Origin: Typhlomys cinereus
Taxonomy: Eukaryota > Chordata > Mammalia > Rodentia > Platacanthomyidae
NCBI GenBank assembly: GCA_023101885.1
Contig: JALPQD010000394.1
Coordinates: 990,581 to 1,054,580, forward strand
Direction: 5' to 3'
Length of the DNA stretch: 64,000 bases
The notes below the pieces were generated by a model. It saw only the letters and a list, made by a program, of their open reading frames with translations. It had not been told where the DNA came from and ran no database searches. A program made the position numbers and the translations under genes. Shown here piece by piece: positions 37,253 to 49,275 of this stretch (position 1 is the first letter of the stretch; every line of letters starts with the position of its first letter).

Positions 37253-38294
37253 TACCAAACCCACTTAGAGACACTCAAAGACAAATCTCTGTAATGGCTT
37301 CAGTAATTGTAAAGATTATGAACAGTAGGGATGGGGAAGGAGGGCCCCACCAGAAACAATGAGAGAGGGAATCATGTTACAGCAGAGAAAATAGGCCACC
37401 ATCAAGGACTGCAAGTAAGTAATGAGACATCTGGTTAAGTTCACAGACTTTCCTTCCTGATTATTTGCAACTGATGGGGTATGATCTCACTATAAGGGGA
37501 GGGCATATAGGTTGCCAGATAGAAAGTAACCATTTGAAAATGGGTGATTGACCCCTCTCTCACCGCGTTTTCCTTCTTTTATTCCATCTACCTTTGAATA
37601 TACTCTTATAACAAGACTCTAATTTAAGAGGTTTTTATCTCTGGCCAGGGGGTGACATCCAATACCCATTAGGATGGAGCCAAGGACATTGCAGGAGCAG
37701 CAAAAATGAAAAAAAAAATCAACAAACCATAATTCAGAGCATCAGAGACTATATCAAACACCTGGAACTGGGCCAGCCTAATCTCTCCCCATCCCAAAGC
37801 TCAGGGAAATTTGTGGAAGAGGGGGCGGTAAGAGTGTAAGAGCACAAGGATGGGAGGATTAATGATATGCAAGATACTCCACACAAGTTAGGTAGGGCTG
37901 AAACAATCATAATAGGACTTTGCATGACCTGCGTTATATCCTACCCATTATTGACCCCACAAAGTCTAGCATGTACTAAAGGCACTAGGATCCTTGGAGG
38001 CTAGGGACTGACAGTCACAGTAGTGTTCCTAAGCTTATAGGGAACACAGCAAAGGGTTCTGGGAAATGCCCCTGGGTCCTTGTACCTCATCAGAGAGGAG
38101 GACCCAGAGGAGATTTTGGCATGCACATTAAAGGATGCTTCTGGGATTGGGGGGGAGGCACTGGGGGATCGGAAGAGAGGGGGGAAGGGAGGGGAGAACA
38201 GGGAGGTTGGGGGGAGGTGAAGGGAGGGAGGGGACCGGTGTACCTGTTAAGTTTGTATGAGCAGAAATAATATTAATATTAAAAATGTAAACAA
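37253..38294 (+). other. 3' UTR of the + strand full-length L1
   Basis: Contains the standard 3' UTR phrases, the G-rich tract (38145-38235), the terminal motif 'tacctgttaagtttgtatga' and an A-rich tail. No gene. Confidence 0.85.
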
Positions 38295-38307
38295 AAAACT
38301 AAAAATC

Positions 38308-38917
38308 ACTAACTATACAGGAAACAAATTCAACTTTGAAGTTTTTTTTACAAGTAGCAGTAAAATTTATATGAGAAATGCTGAGAACAGTTGTACATAT
38401 AATAGAAAGGACAAAATGTTCAGTAATGTATTTAATCAAGAAGATGTCAGAGTTAAATACTAAAAAACATATTCGGTACTCATAGACTGGAAGATACACT
38501 ATCATTAAAATCTCTTAGTGACCTGATCCATGATGTTATTTGCCTTCGTGTTGCCGATATGACCACAGGAACTAACAACTTAAGAAAACAAGTGATGTAT
38601 TCTCACTTATAACTCTCATTACATTTTGTGGTACAGCTTGACATGAAAGTTCATATTAACACCAAAAGTGGAACTGGCCATGTCATATCCACAGAAAATG
38701 TTAAGAGAGGGTCAATAGTCACTTTTTGTGTTATGAATCAAAGTATACCAAACTACTATATTTGCTCCCTCAATCTTATCTATCTGTTCAGACAATGTTT
38801 CTTTCAATCACTTTTCTTCAGGCTTGCTTATGAATTGCTTTAACAACCAATTATTCGCAGATGTGTCAAGAACTTAGCTTTCAATTATTAGTTATTATTA
38901 TCATTATTTGTAATTAT
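38308..38917. other. AT-rich spacer between the two full-length L1s
   Basis: No gene. A short piece near 38470-38510 ('tcatagactggaagatacactatcattaaaat') may be an old L1 ORF2 remnant. Confidence 0.4.
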
Positions 38918-38919
38918 TA

Positions 38920-38970
<51 letters not shown>

Positions 38971-39183
38971 TTCAAAGGGTACTGTGTGTCCCCATGAAGG
39001 ACCAAAATTGACATTTGGAATCATCTTGGATTTCTTCTACCTCCTTTTTGATTTTTTCTGGGATTTTCTTGGTTCCTCCCACCAGGCCAGAAGTGTTGGC
39101 CACCACTATTTTTGCCTGGTGTTTTTACATGGTACCAGGTGCTTGTGAGGCATAGTGTTGACCCCTGAGCCACCTTTCCAGCC
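38918..39183 (-). mobile_element. tRNA-derived SINE, older subfamily
   Basis: The minus-strand start GGCTGGAAAGGTGGCTCAGGGG is followed by a diverged body and a (CA)n tail (+ strand TG repeat at 38922-38966). About 15 bases of the tRNA-like head around the B box are deleted. Confidence 0.8.
38922..38966 (+). repeat. (TG)n microsatellite in SINE tail
   Basis: Pure TG repeat belonging to the SINE 3' tail. Confidence 0.9.
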
Positions 39184-39240
39184 AAGTCTTCAATTGTTTT
39201 ACTGATACATCTGACTAAAATTACCTAGAAAAGTGAGAAT

Positions 39241-39327
39241 GGAGATTCCTCAAAGAAGAGCCATTTGTTTCAAATGAGAGTTAAATTTCTGTGTTTGAAA
39301 CAAATGGTTCTTATTTGAGGAATCTCC
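39241..39327. repeat. Near-perfect inverted repeat (34-bp arms, 19-nt loop)
   Basis: Left arm 39241-39274 and right arm 39294-39327 are reverse complements at 32 of 34 positions. The 19-nt spacer would form a loop. The dimensions resemble a pre-microRNA hairpin or a small palindromic (MITE-like) repeat. It lies in unassigned DNA between an old SINE and an L1 tail. Function is unknown. Confidence 0.85.
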
Positions 39328-40252
39328 AATGATTCTTATGTTGATTCCAGTATTATATACAAAAGCAAAAAGTTATTTACCATAATTTATCCACAAATAA
39401 TTGGATAAATAAAATAAGGTATGTACATTTATTTTTTCATTCATGAAAGGAAGAGATACGTAGTGCTAAATAAACTAATTAAGACACCAAAGAACAATGT
39501 AAGTCCACATATAAATCATAATCAAAATAGAATCATATTTTGGAATACTGATTGTTTTTTAATACATATTTTATTATTATTTCGGCTCATACAAACTTAA
39601 TAGGTACACCAGTTCCCTCCCTCCCTCCTCCTCCCCCCGAACCCCCTCCCCTCACCCCTCCCGCCCCGTCCCCCCGTGCCTCCCGCCCCAATTCCCAGAG
39701 TCCTATCTTGTGCATGCCTGACTCTCCTCTGGGCCCTCCTCTCCGATGACGTACAAGGACCCAGTGGCATTTCCAGAACGATTTCCTGTGTTCTCCTTAA
39801 GCATAGGAACACTACTGGGGCTGTCAATCCCTTGCCTCCAAGGATCTTGGTGCCTTTAGCAGATGCTATACATTGTGAGGTCAATAGTGTGTAGGACATT
39901 GCGCCGGGCATGCAATGTCCAATTATGATTGCTTCGGCCCTAACTTGTGTGGAGTATCTTGCAAATCATTGCTCCTCCCATCCTTTTGCTCTTACACTCT
40001 TATCGCCCCCTTTTCCGCAAATGTCCCTGAGCTTCAGGATGAGGAGACATTAGTCTGGCCTAGTTCTAAGTGGTTGATATAGAGTCTCTGAAGTTGTGGA
40101 CAGTGGTTTGTTGATTTTCTTTTGCAATTTTGTTGCTCCTGCAATGCCCTTCACTCCATCGTGATGGGCACTGTATGTCACCCCCTGGCCAGAGACAGAA
40201 AGCTGTTAAACTGGAGTCTTATTATAAGAGCACATTCAAGGGTAGATGTAAT

Positions 40253-40300
40253 ACTTATACCCAAAAGTGGAATCGCAGGGTCATATGGCATTAGGCAATG
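40253..40300 (-). other. Templated ORF2 patch inside the L1 3' UTR
   Basis: Where all other copies have 'aaaagtaggaaacctcagtgag', this L1 has ~48 bases that read (+ strand) 'cttatacccaaaagtggaatcgcagggtcatatggcatt', the antisense of the ORF2 end found at 22980-23020 and 40905-40940. Orientation agrees with the host L1. The patch matches CCAAAAGTGG/GTCATATGGC of other copies better than this element's own CCACAAGTGG/GTCTTATGGC. Confidence 0.75.
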
Positions 40301-40616
40301 GGAGGGGTCAATCAGCGATTTGCAAAATGGTTACTTTTTATTCTGCCGGACTACATGCCCTCCCCTTCTGGTGAGTTCATACCCCTTTAGTTGTAAATGA
40401 TCAGGAACGAATGTCTGTGAACTTAACCAGGTGTCACATTACTTTCTTGCAGTCCTTGATGGAGGCCTATTTTCTCTACTGTAACATGGTCACTTCTCTC
40501 CTTGTTTCTGGTGTGGCCCTTCAACTCCATCCCTCTGTTAATAATCCTTGCAATTACTATAGGTAATACATAGATTTACCTATGAGTGTCTCAAGATGGG
40601 CTGGGTGGGTTTGGTA

Positions 40617-43600
40617 TTAGGAGCCACCTATTAGGGAGTACATATGGCGCTTAATTTTCTGGGACTGGGATACTTCACTTAATATAATTGTTCCTAATGA
40701 CATCCATTTCCCGACAAATTCCAGGACTCCATCATTTTTGATGGCTGAGTAGTACTCCATTCTACAGATGTACCACTTTTTCCTTATCCACTCGTCAACT
40801 GTTGGACATTTGGGTTGATTCCATGACTTTGCTATTGTAAACAGTGCTGCTATGAACATGGTCCTGCATGTGCTATTGAGGTGAACTTCTGCTGCATGCG
40901 GTGTTATTCCCACAAGTGGAATAGCAGGGTCTTATGGCAATTCAATCTTTAATTTCTTTAAGAATCTCCAGACGGCTCGCCAGAGTGGCTGTATGAGCCT
41001 GCACTCCCACCAGCAAGGTAGGAGAGTTCTCCTCTCTCCACATCCTCTCCAGCATTTGTTGTTGTTTGTGTTGTGGATTTTTGCCATTCTGACCAGGGTG
41101 AGATGATATCTCAGGGAAGTTTTGATTTGCATTTCCCTGATGGCTAAAGAAGTGGAGCATTTTTTAAGATATTTGTTAGACATTTTAATTTCATCCCTGG
41201 TAAAATTTCTTTTGAGTTCCAGGGCCCATTTTTAATTGGGCCATTGGTTTCCTTGGTGTTTAGTTTTCTAAGTTCTTTGTGCACTCTGGACAGCAGAGTT
41301 CTACCAGATGTGTGGTTAGTGAAGATTTTCTCCCATTCTGTGGGTTGCCTTTGAGCTGGTGTTACAATCTCGTTATCTGAACAGAAGCTCTTTAATTTCA
41401 CAAGATCCCAACTGTTGAGAGTTGGTAGCAGTGACTGTGCCATTGGATGTCTGTTTAGGAAATGTTCACCTAGTCCAATCAGCTCGAGGGAGTTCCCTAT
41501 CCTTTCAACTATGGTTTTTATAGTCTCTAGCCTGATATCAAGGTCCTTGATCCATTTGGAATTAAGTCTTGTACATGGTGAAAAGTATGGGTCCAGCTTT
41601 AATCTTCTGCATGTGGAGATCCAGTTTTGCCAGCACCATTGGTTGAAGATGCTGTTCTTTTGCCATTGGATTCTTTGGGCCCCTTTGTCAAAGACCAAAT
41701 GGCTGTAATTTTGTGGGCTTATATCTGGGTCTTCAGTCCTTATCCATTGATCTGTGTGTCTATTTTGGAGCCAGTACCAGGCTGTTTTTATAACTATGGA
41801 TTTGTAATATAGACTAAGGTTCCAAATGGTGATACCTCCAGCAGTGTTTTTGTTACTTAGGATTGTCTTTGCTATCCAGGGTCTTTTGTGCCTCCATATG
41901 AATTTTGAGATTGTTTGGTGTACTTCTTTAAAGAATTGCTTTGGGATTTTAATTGGTATAGCATTGAATTTGTATCTTGCCTTTGGTAGGATGGTCATTT
42001 TTACGATGTTGATTCTGCCAATCCAGGAACATGGGAGGTCTTTCAACCTTCTGATGTCTTCTGCAATTTCTTTCTTGAGGGTTTTAAAGTTTTCACTGTA
42101 AAGGTCTTTTACCTCCTTGGTTAGGTTTATACCAAGGTATTTCATTTTTTTAGGGGCTATAGTATATGGGATTGTTTCTCTGAGGGCTTTTTCACTTCTT
42201 TCATTCTGGGCATACAGGAAGGCCTCTGATTTTTGCACATTTATTTTGTATCCTGCCACCCTGCTGAACTTCTCAATTAGTTCCAGGAGCTTCCTGGTGG
42301 AGTATTTGGGATCACTCGGGTATAAGATCATGTCATCTGCAAATAGGGATAGCTTGACTTCTTCCTTGCCGATTTGAATCCCTCTTATGTCCCTTTCTTA
42401 TCTTATGGCTTCAGTTAAGACCTCAAGTACAATATTGAATAGAAGTGGTGAGAGTGGACAGCCTTGTGTAGTTCCTGATCGAAGTGGGAATGCTTCCAGT
42501 TGTTCACCATTGAGCATAATCCTTGCTGTTGGCTTGTTGTATACAGCTTTTATTATATTGATAAAGATTCCTTCCATTCCAACTGTCTCTAGGGTTTTGA
42601 TCATAAAAGGCTGTTCGATCTTGTCAAAGGCTTTTTCTGCATCTGTCGAGAGTATCATGTGGTCTTGGACTTTGGACTGGTTTACATGATTGACTTGCAT
42701 ATGTTGAACCAACCTTGTGTGCCGGGGATGAAGCCTACTTCGTCCCCATGAATAATCTTTTTAATATGTTTTTGAATCCGATTTGCTAAGACTTTGTTGA
42801 GAATGTTTGCGTCTGTGTTCATCAGAGAGAGTCTTTATTAGGTTTTGGGATTAAGACGATATTAGCTTCATAGAAGGAATTTGGTAGTGTTCCTTCCTTT
42901 GCTATTTGATGGAACAGTTTAAGGAGTATTGGTATTATTGACTTCTTAAATGTCTGGTAGAACTCTGTGCTGAATCTATCTGGTCCAGGACATTTTTGGG
43001 TGGGAAGATTCAAGATTACTTCCTCAATTTCCTTATATGTTATGGGACTATTTAAATAATTCACAACTTCCTCATTCAATTTAGGTAAGTTGTGTTTACT
43101 TAGAAATTCATCCATCTTTTTTGTGTTGTCAAACTTCACAGAGTATAATTTTTTGAAATATGATGATATAATTCTCTGGATTTCTTGGGTATCAGTAGTG
43201 ATAACTCCATGTTCATTTCTAATTTTGTTAATTTGGGTTTTCTCTCTCCTGCCTTTGGTTAATTTAGCTAGGGGTGTATCAATCTTATTGATTTTTTCAA
43301 AGAACCAGCTTTTTGACTGGTTGATTTTTTCTATCGTTTTCTTAGTCTCGATTTCAGATATTACTCCCATTATTTTGCTAATCTCTCTTCTACTATTTTT
43401 GGGAGCAGATTACTCTAGTTTCTCTGAAGCTTTAAGCTGCATTGTTAAGTTGTTTATTTCTGAGGTTTCCATTTTTTTGATGTAGGCATTAAGAGCTATG
43501 AACTTACCTCTTAGAACAGCTTTCATTGTGTCCCAGAGATTTTGGTAAGTTGTATTTTTATTATCATTCTCTTTGAGGAAATCTTGAACTTCCTTTTTAA

Positions 43601-44394
43601 TTTCTTCCTGAATCCAGTTCTCATTCAGCATCATATTGTTAAGTTTCCAGGAGTTAGTGTATTTTCTCTTGTTTGATGTGTTGTGGATGTCCAGCTTTAT
43701 GCCGTTGTGGTCTGATAGGGCACAGGTTAGAATTTCAACTTTTTTATGTATGTGTAGATTCATTTTGTGGCCCAATATGTGATCTATTTTGGAGAAAGTT
43801 ACGTGTGCTGCTGAGAAAAATGTGTATTCTTTGGTACGTGGGTGAAAAGTTCGATAGAGATCTGTAAGGTCCATTTCTTTAAGGGTTTTATTAAGTTCCA
43901 AAGTGTCTCTGTTAAGCTTTTGACCTGTTGATCTATCCCATGTTGAGAGGGCAGTGTTGAAGTACCCAAGAATTATCGTTTGGGGGTTGATTTCTTGTTT
44001 TACATGCTGTAGGGTTTTCTTAATGAATATGGAGGGGCCCGTATTGGGTGCATATATGTTCAGTATTGTGAAGTCTTCCTTGTGAATTGTACCTGTGACT
44101 AAAATGTAGTATCCATCCGTGTCTCTTATGATTTTCTTTGGTTTGAAGTCCACTTTGTCCGACAGCATAATGGCTGCCCCTGCCTGTTTTCTGCTTCCAT
44201 TTGCTTGTAGAATTGTTGACCAGCCTTTTATTTTTAGAGCGTGCCTATCTTTTGTGGTGAGATGGGTTTTCTGCAGGCAGCAGATTGATGGATTGTGATT
44301 TTTAATCCAAGTTTGTAATCTGTGTCTCTTGATCGGTGAATTAATTCCATTAACATTTAGTGTTATAATGGAGAAACTTTTTAATTCCAGACAT
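40617..44394 (-). pseudogene. L1 ORF2 (endonuclease/reverse transcriptase), broken
   Basis: Frames in order: the 252-aa endonuclease C-terminal half (44168-43410; includes [20 protein letters not shown] and [10 protein letters not shown], the conserved endonuclease end), a 182-aa linker and RT start (43370-42822; [18 protein letters not shown]), a 104-aa frame (42712-42398; [29 protein letters not shown]), and 395 aa (42331-41144) from just after the FADD motif through the C-terminal region. The first ~75 endonuclease codons are disrupted. It ends TAA at 40617-40619. Confidence 0.92.
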
Positions 44395-44444
44395 TTATTA
44401 TGTTTAGTTGTTTTTATAAGTATAATTCTTCGCTTTTAATGTTG

Positions 44445-45508
44445 TTATATTTGCCTTCTGTTCTCCTGGATATGCCTGTTTTTTTCTTCACACTTGAGTT
44501 TCATTTCTCGCATTTTTTGATGGCCTGGTTTGGTGGACATGTATCCCTTCAAGTTGTCTTTGTGCTGGAAGATTTTTCTTTCTCCCTCGATCATGACTGA
44601 TAGTTTTGCAGGGTAAATCAGCCTGGGTTGACATTTTTGCTCATTCAATACTTGAAGTATGCCTCTCCAAGCTCTTCTTGCTTTTACTGTTTCGACTGAG
44701 AAGTCATTTGTTATTTTAATAGGTTTACCTTTAAAAGCGACTTGTTTTTTTTCCCTTGAAGCTCTCAGCACCAGTTCCTTATCTTGAATGTGGAGTGTTT
44801 TAACTATTATTTGCCGTGGTGTGCTTCTGTTTTGGTCGTATCTGTTTGGGGTGCGGAATGCCTCTTGTACATGGATGGGCCTCTCTTTTTTTAGATGAGG
44901 AAAGTTTTCCTTGATGATCGTTTGAAAAATTTCCTCAGGGGTGGTATTTTGAGATTCTTGCTCTGGTATTCCATGAATAGGCATGTTAGGCTTCTTCAGG
45001 GTGTCCCATATCTCTTGGATATTTATCTCAAGTATCTTTTTCGCTTTAACAACCTCTTCCATTGAGCTGTTCAATACTCCCACTTTATCTTCAAGGTCTG
45101 AAATTCTGTTTTCTGCTTTGTTAGTTCTGTTGATAAGACTCTCTGTGGAGTTCTGGGTTGAAGATAACTAGTCTTGTAGCTCAGTTTTAAAGTCTGCTTG
45201 AGTCTGTTTTAACTGCTCTATGCCTGTTTTTGTTTCTTGCACTGTTTTTCTCAACTCCTCCAAGTGTCTGTTGTGTTCCTCTTCAAAGCGATTGATTCGA
45301 TTATGTAATTCCTCCCGGATTTCCTCTTTCATAGTATTGAACATGGTAATGATCATATTTTGAAAATCGTTATCCTGGGTCAGGCTTTCTTGGCCATTTT
45401 CCGTGGGTTTGTTCTGGTTGGAGTCTAACATTATGGGATTAATTCCTTCAGTGGGAAATTTGTTTACTTGAGTGTTGCTTCTCATGGTTTGTACTTTGAC
45501 GTTGGCAT
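44445..45508 (-). pseudogene. L1 ORF1, broken
   Basis: Start ATG at 45508-45506. A one-base deletion soon after makes a TGA before the 105-aa frame 45485-45168 takes over, and a second break near 45168-45083 precedes the 212-aa C-terminal part (45083-44445). The latter carries the RRM and C-terminal domain (MPIHGIPEQESQNTTPEEIF; QIIVKTLHIQDKELVLRASR; KARRAWRGILQVLNEQ), the segment needed for RNA binding in L1 ORF1p. Confidence 0.9.
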
Positions 45509-45554
45509 TGTCGTTTTAACTCTTAAAATATTTCAATTTCACTAAACTGATTTA

Positions 45555-45921
45555 TTTGATCTGGGGTTCTGGGGGTGGGCAGGGACGGAGCTTACCTAGG
45601 TTGCGGATGAGGCTCGGCTGGACCCCGCGCACAACCCGGCCATAGGAGCGGGGTGGGGAAGGGAGGATGGGGATGTCGGCTGGAGCTATTTAACCCGAGG
45701 GGAGCTGGGGTGGGGCTGGGCGCAGGGGGAGGTCCTCCTCGTCCCTTGGTCCTGTGTGAGCTCCCGGCTGGATGGTGGGGTAGGAGCTGGGTCCCTTGGG
45801 CTGACCTGGGATTCTGGTGGGCGGGTGCGGGTGGAGCTTACCTAGGTCGCAGATGAGGCCCACCTTGACCACGTGCGCGGGTCCTGGCTGGAGGAGCCGG
45901 GTGTGGAAGGGAGGGAATGCG
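45555..45921 (-). promoter_or_regulatory. L1 5' UTR tandem promoter monomers (period 246 bp)
   Basis: The block 'ggagcttacctaggt..gc.gatgaggc' occurs at 45587 and again at 45833 (+ coordinates), spacing 246 bp, each preceded by 'tt/attctgg.gggtggg'. The farther copy is cut off at about 45921. Tandem GC-rich monomers acting as RNA polymerase II promoters are known for murine L1. The same organisation here suggests this L1 lineage also uses monomeric promoters. CpG-rich compared with surroundings. Confidence 0.8.
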
Positions 45922-45929
45922 GATTGTTT

Positions 45930-47194
45930 GGGTAAACGGATTTACTGTTCAATTGATAGGAACATAATCATTTTTGGGGTGAAAATATTAAAGTCTTTTC
46001 TATCTTTTTTGTGAAGAATACACACGTATGTATGTATTATTTACCAGTATTCATCATCACCTTGCTGAGCAATAGAACACTCTAATATAATTCTAGTTCT
46101 GAGCCATATAGTTCTGCTCTCAGTTTTATATTATTTAACATCTTCACCAAACGGTTCAAGAGAAATAAATCTAGAAGAAACATAAAACAAAAGGATTCAG
46201 TGTTTTTATGGGATCATGTCTAGTAATAAAATCAGTATGAAGAACACAATTCTATTTTCAATTATACTACACAGGCACTTATGAGGGAGAAAGCATTTAA
46301 GCTTTTAATTATATTTTAAAAGGGCTAGTATATGTGATAAGAAGGCTGGGCTGTGCAAAAGAAGAATCCAGAATTCCCTGTATAGATATTGTGATGGGAC
46401 TAATAAGATCTAAATACCTTCTTTGAACAATTTTGGTGAAAGATCAGTTAATTACCTGAATATTCATTTATATGTTTCACCTTCAGAAACAGTATGTAAC
46501 CTTGTCAATTCATTCAGCAGAAAACATTGTTATTATTTCATCCCATCTCAGGTTCTACCTAATATAAGGCCCTTTGCAGAACAATGCATATCTTTACTCT
46601 CTTTTCAACTAACTAGATAAGTATAACTAGAAAAGATTTTGTGAATTGTTGAGGTATAGGCCTTGCCGATATGTTGTTCTATTCATGATAATAACAAGGA
46701 GTAGTAAATAAATGGTTCTATAAACAAAATTATTTATGAAAAATGAATACTTCAGGATTAAGACTAATCTTTTTGAAAAGCTAATATTTCAAGAAGACTG
46801 AATACTATAAAGTTTATATAATTTGAGAAAGCTCTGCATTAAAATTTTATAGCTTAATTTAAATTGAAATGATTAAAAATGACAATAATAATCTTAAAAA
46901 CTACACAGTGATATCAGTCTAAAACTAAGTTTATGTGAATGAGATCAGCTGGCTTCTATTGTGAAAGATTTCTTTTATTCACAATGCCACATGGTTTGCA
47001 AATCCCAATGGATTATTGTGCTTACACGACTGGATGGGAAACTAAGCAGCGTGTATATGCAATAATATATAGAACCACTTATTAAAATTAAACTTTCTCA
47101 AGAGTTGTAAATTTTCTTTATCCATGTGTATTTATGTTGGGGAAAGAAAAGGATATAGATTTTATGGCAATATCACAAAATATTTTCCTGTCAA
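45930..47194. other. AT-rich intergenic DNA, nothing recognised
   Basis: No gene or nameable repeat. The 65-aa frame at 46423-46620 has no domain. Confidence 0.45.
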
Positions 47195-47195
47195 A

Positions 47196-47242
47196 TACAC
47201 ACTCATACACACACACATATATACACATATATATACATGTAT

Positions 47243-47283
<41 letters not shown>

Positions 47284-47299
47284 CAGAGAGAGAGAGAGA
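47196..47299 (+). repeat. Compound microsatellite (CA)/(TA)n/(GA)n
   Basis: ACAC-rich start, two ATATACATGT units, a pure TA run (47251-47279) and a GA run (47281-47299). Confidence 0.95.
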
Positions 47300-49260
47300 A
47301 ATTATTCAAACCATAGTACAACTTACCAATTAGAAAATGGACTATTAATGTTAAGGAAACAATATCCTCAGTCCCAAAACCTCATCATATGCCAGTAAGA
47401 ACCTGCAGATTAGGAAAACACAGAGGTTTAGCATGTGTTTTTAAAACACTATTAGTACTCTCATGAAGTGCTTGTAGTTTTTTGCTAAATTATATTTGTG
47501 CATTTTATGACGTTTTATGATGCTTTGTACAATATGATTTGCAAGTTTTATTTCGTGATACACAGTGTCATTTTTTAAAACAAAAAGTACTGCCCTTCCT
47601 CAAATGGAAAAAAAATGAACTGCTATGTAGCACTTTGATATCACTGCTTGTTCAAAATCACTGGAAAATAATATGAATTTCATTTCCTTGTCCACCTTTC
47701 CTACCTTTACCTTAACTATGCACAACTTGTTACATGTATTTATGATTTCTGAACTACTACAGAGGAAAAACTGAGATAGAAAATCATTAGCTTTGCTATA
47801 CGAATCATTAATGATTCTGTGATGTAATTCTTACTGAGAAGATCCAAGGGGAAATAAATAAAATAAAAATGGATTAAGTTCCTACAGTTGCTGTGCTTTA
47901 TTTTGTTTGGCAAGCAGGTAATATCAACTTACCAAGAAACATTACTGATAAAATCAGAAACCAGGGTGCACCTCAGCAAGTAAATTGGTTCAATTATTCC
48001 TGGAAACCATCAGTGTAGCATATGTCACAGCTTTATCATCTACTATCCAAAAAGTAACTGGGTTTTCTTTCCAAAGTTAGTATGAAATACCAGCATTCTG
48101 ATTACTATATGTTTAATAGGACCTGGAAAGAGATACCTCAGCAGTTGTATGATCAATTCCAAAATTATACCACATATTCCTAGTGTTTTAATTGATCAAC
48201 TTTACTTTCATATTCTATTTCAAACAATAGACTCCTTGGTGTTTTGATGTAATTATTAGATACTTTAAAGAGAAAGTATTGGATAAACCATTATATTGCC
48301 TCAAATCTTTTTTATCTGACCAGGCAGGCTTGTGCTTTATATTGTAACTTTCTCAGTTGTTTTTCTCTCAAACGGCGTTGTTAGGTCCATTTAAATTTCC
48401 CTTGAACATTTAATTTTACAGAATTAAGTACACACTAATCAAACAAACATAACCACTGAAATTCAAATTGATTAATTCAACAAACAAAGCATAATATAAA
48501 AACAGCAACAAGATATAATATATAGATTAGACTGAAAACTTTCAAAAACTGTGAGGCATTAATTTCACTTACAAACAGTAACGTGAATGTTTTCCAATGC
48601 CTTAGCTCCTAAGTATAATAACTATAAGTTTTTATAGAAGTAATTATATAAAATAGTAACTATATAAACTTATAGATTCTTTAAAAGTGTCCATGAAGGG
48701 AGCAGATTGTGGTTAAACTATTCCTAAGATTAGTTCTGATAAAAGTGTCTTAAGCAAAAATTATTTGAAAAATGATTGATAAATTAACACATAGTAAAAA
48801 GTACTGATAATATCTAGACGCTTGCATAAGTATACCTTTGAAGGTATTGTTTGCAGTTATGTTTTGACTTCTTCCCCATTAGCATACTTATCTTCTTTAA
48901 GATTACAAAACAGATTATATGTGAATAAAGATGATATCTCATACTTTGATGTCCTTCCAACATTTGATAATTTGGGTTTGACTATGATTGACACATGTTA
49001 TGAAGACTAAATACTTTCATGTGGCTTTAAATACTTATTATGCATAATATTATAAAATGAAACAGGTGTTTTTCTGTGGGTGGATTATTGAATTCTTGAT
49101 TTTAAAAAGTTAAAAATATTTCTTCCTCTTAAAAGTTAAACTTCAAATTTTTTTATTGTTATACTGGCATCAAAATATTGTGATGAAATGCCAGATATAC
49201 GATTTTTCTGCATTGTTTCTTTCTGTAATTTACTGATTGGATTTGAAAATTAAGCTGTTT
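47300..49260. other. AT-rich intergenic DNA with one copy of a duplicated segment
   Basis: No L1 or SINE is visible in almost 2 kb. It contains the left copy of the 47854/52057 duplicated segment. The 62-aa frame at 48822-49010 is unassigned. Confidence 0.45.
47854..47976 (+). repeat. Unassigned duplicated segment, copy 1
   Basis: About 123 bp, roughly 85% identical to 52057-52178 in the same orientation, with a 27-bp identical core 'tttggcaagcaggtaatatc...'. Upstream and downstream sequence is unrelated. In this copy the reading frame seen in copy 2 is broken (ATG GAT TAA). No known repeat family recognised. Confidence 0.75.
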
Positions 49261-49275
49261 AATCTTAATGGTATT

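Larger units (their letters stand above)
32105..38294 (+). mobile_element. Full-length but broken LINE-1 (+)
   Basis: Has a C-rich 5' UTR piece (32105-32318), ORF1 (32319-33382), ORF2 (33440-37252), a ~1 kb 3' UTR with G-rich tract and an A-rich tail. Possible degenerate TSD AGAACTAAAACTC (32092-32104) and AAAACTAAAAATC (38295-38307), 11 of 13 identical. The 5' UTR retains one monomer-related segment ('gcaacctaggtaag...ccggaaccccag'), so the element lost most promoter repeats or inserted with few. Many frameshifts and stops make it inactive. Confidence 0.93.
39558..45921 (-). mobile_element. Full-length LINE-1 (-) with 5' UTR monomers
   Basis: On the minus strand: GC-rich 5' UTR (45509-45921) with tandem monomers, ORF1 (45508-44445), ORF2 (44394-40617), 3' UTR, C-rich complement of the G tract, then the tail. 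An 8-bp match GATTGTTT (39550-39557 and 45922-45929) coincides exactly with both ends and is a possible short TSD. Its reading frames are the longest in the window (395 aa at 41144-42331), but at least five breaks make it inactive. It carries a templated patch at 40253-40300. Confidence 0.93.

Noticed and set aside
41144..45921. Active, retrotransposition-competent L1
   Set aside because: Despite long frames and promoter monomers, ORF1 has two breaks and ORF2 several, so no intact protein can be made.
39250..46020. Alternative TSD for the minus-strand L1 (AATCAT...TTTTGG near 39535 and 45967)
   Set aside because: The left match is separated from the L1 tail by about 10-15 bases. The GATTGTTT pair at the exact ends fits better.
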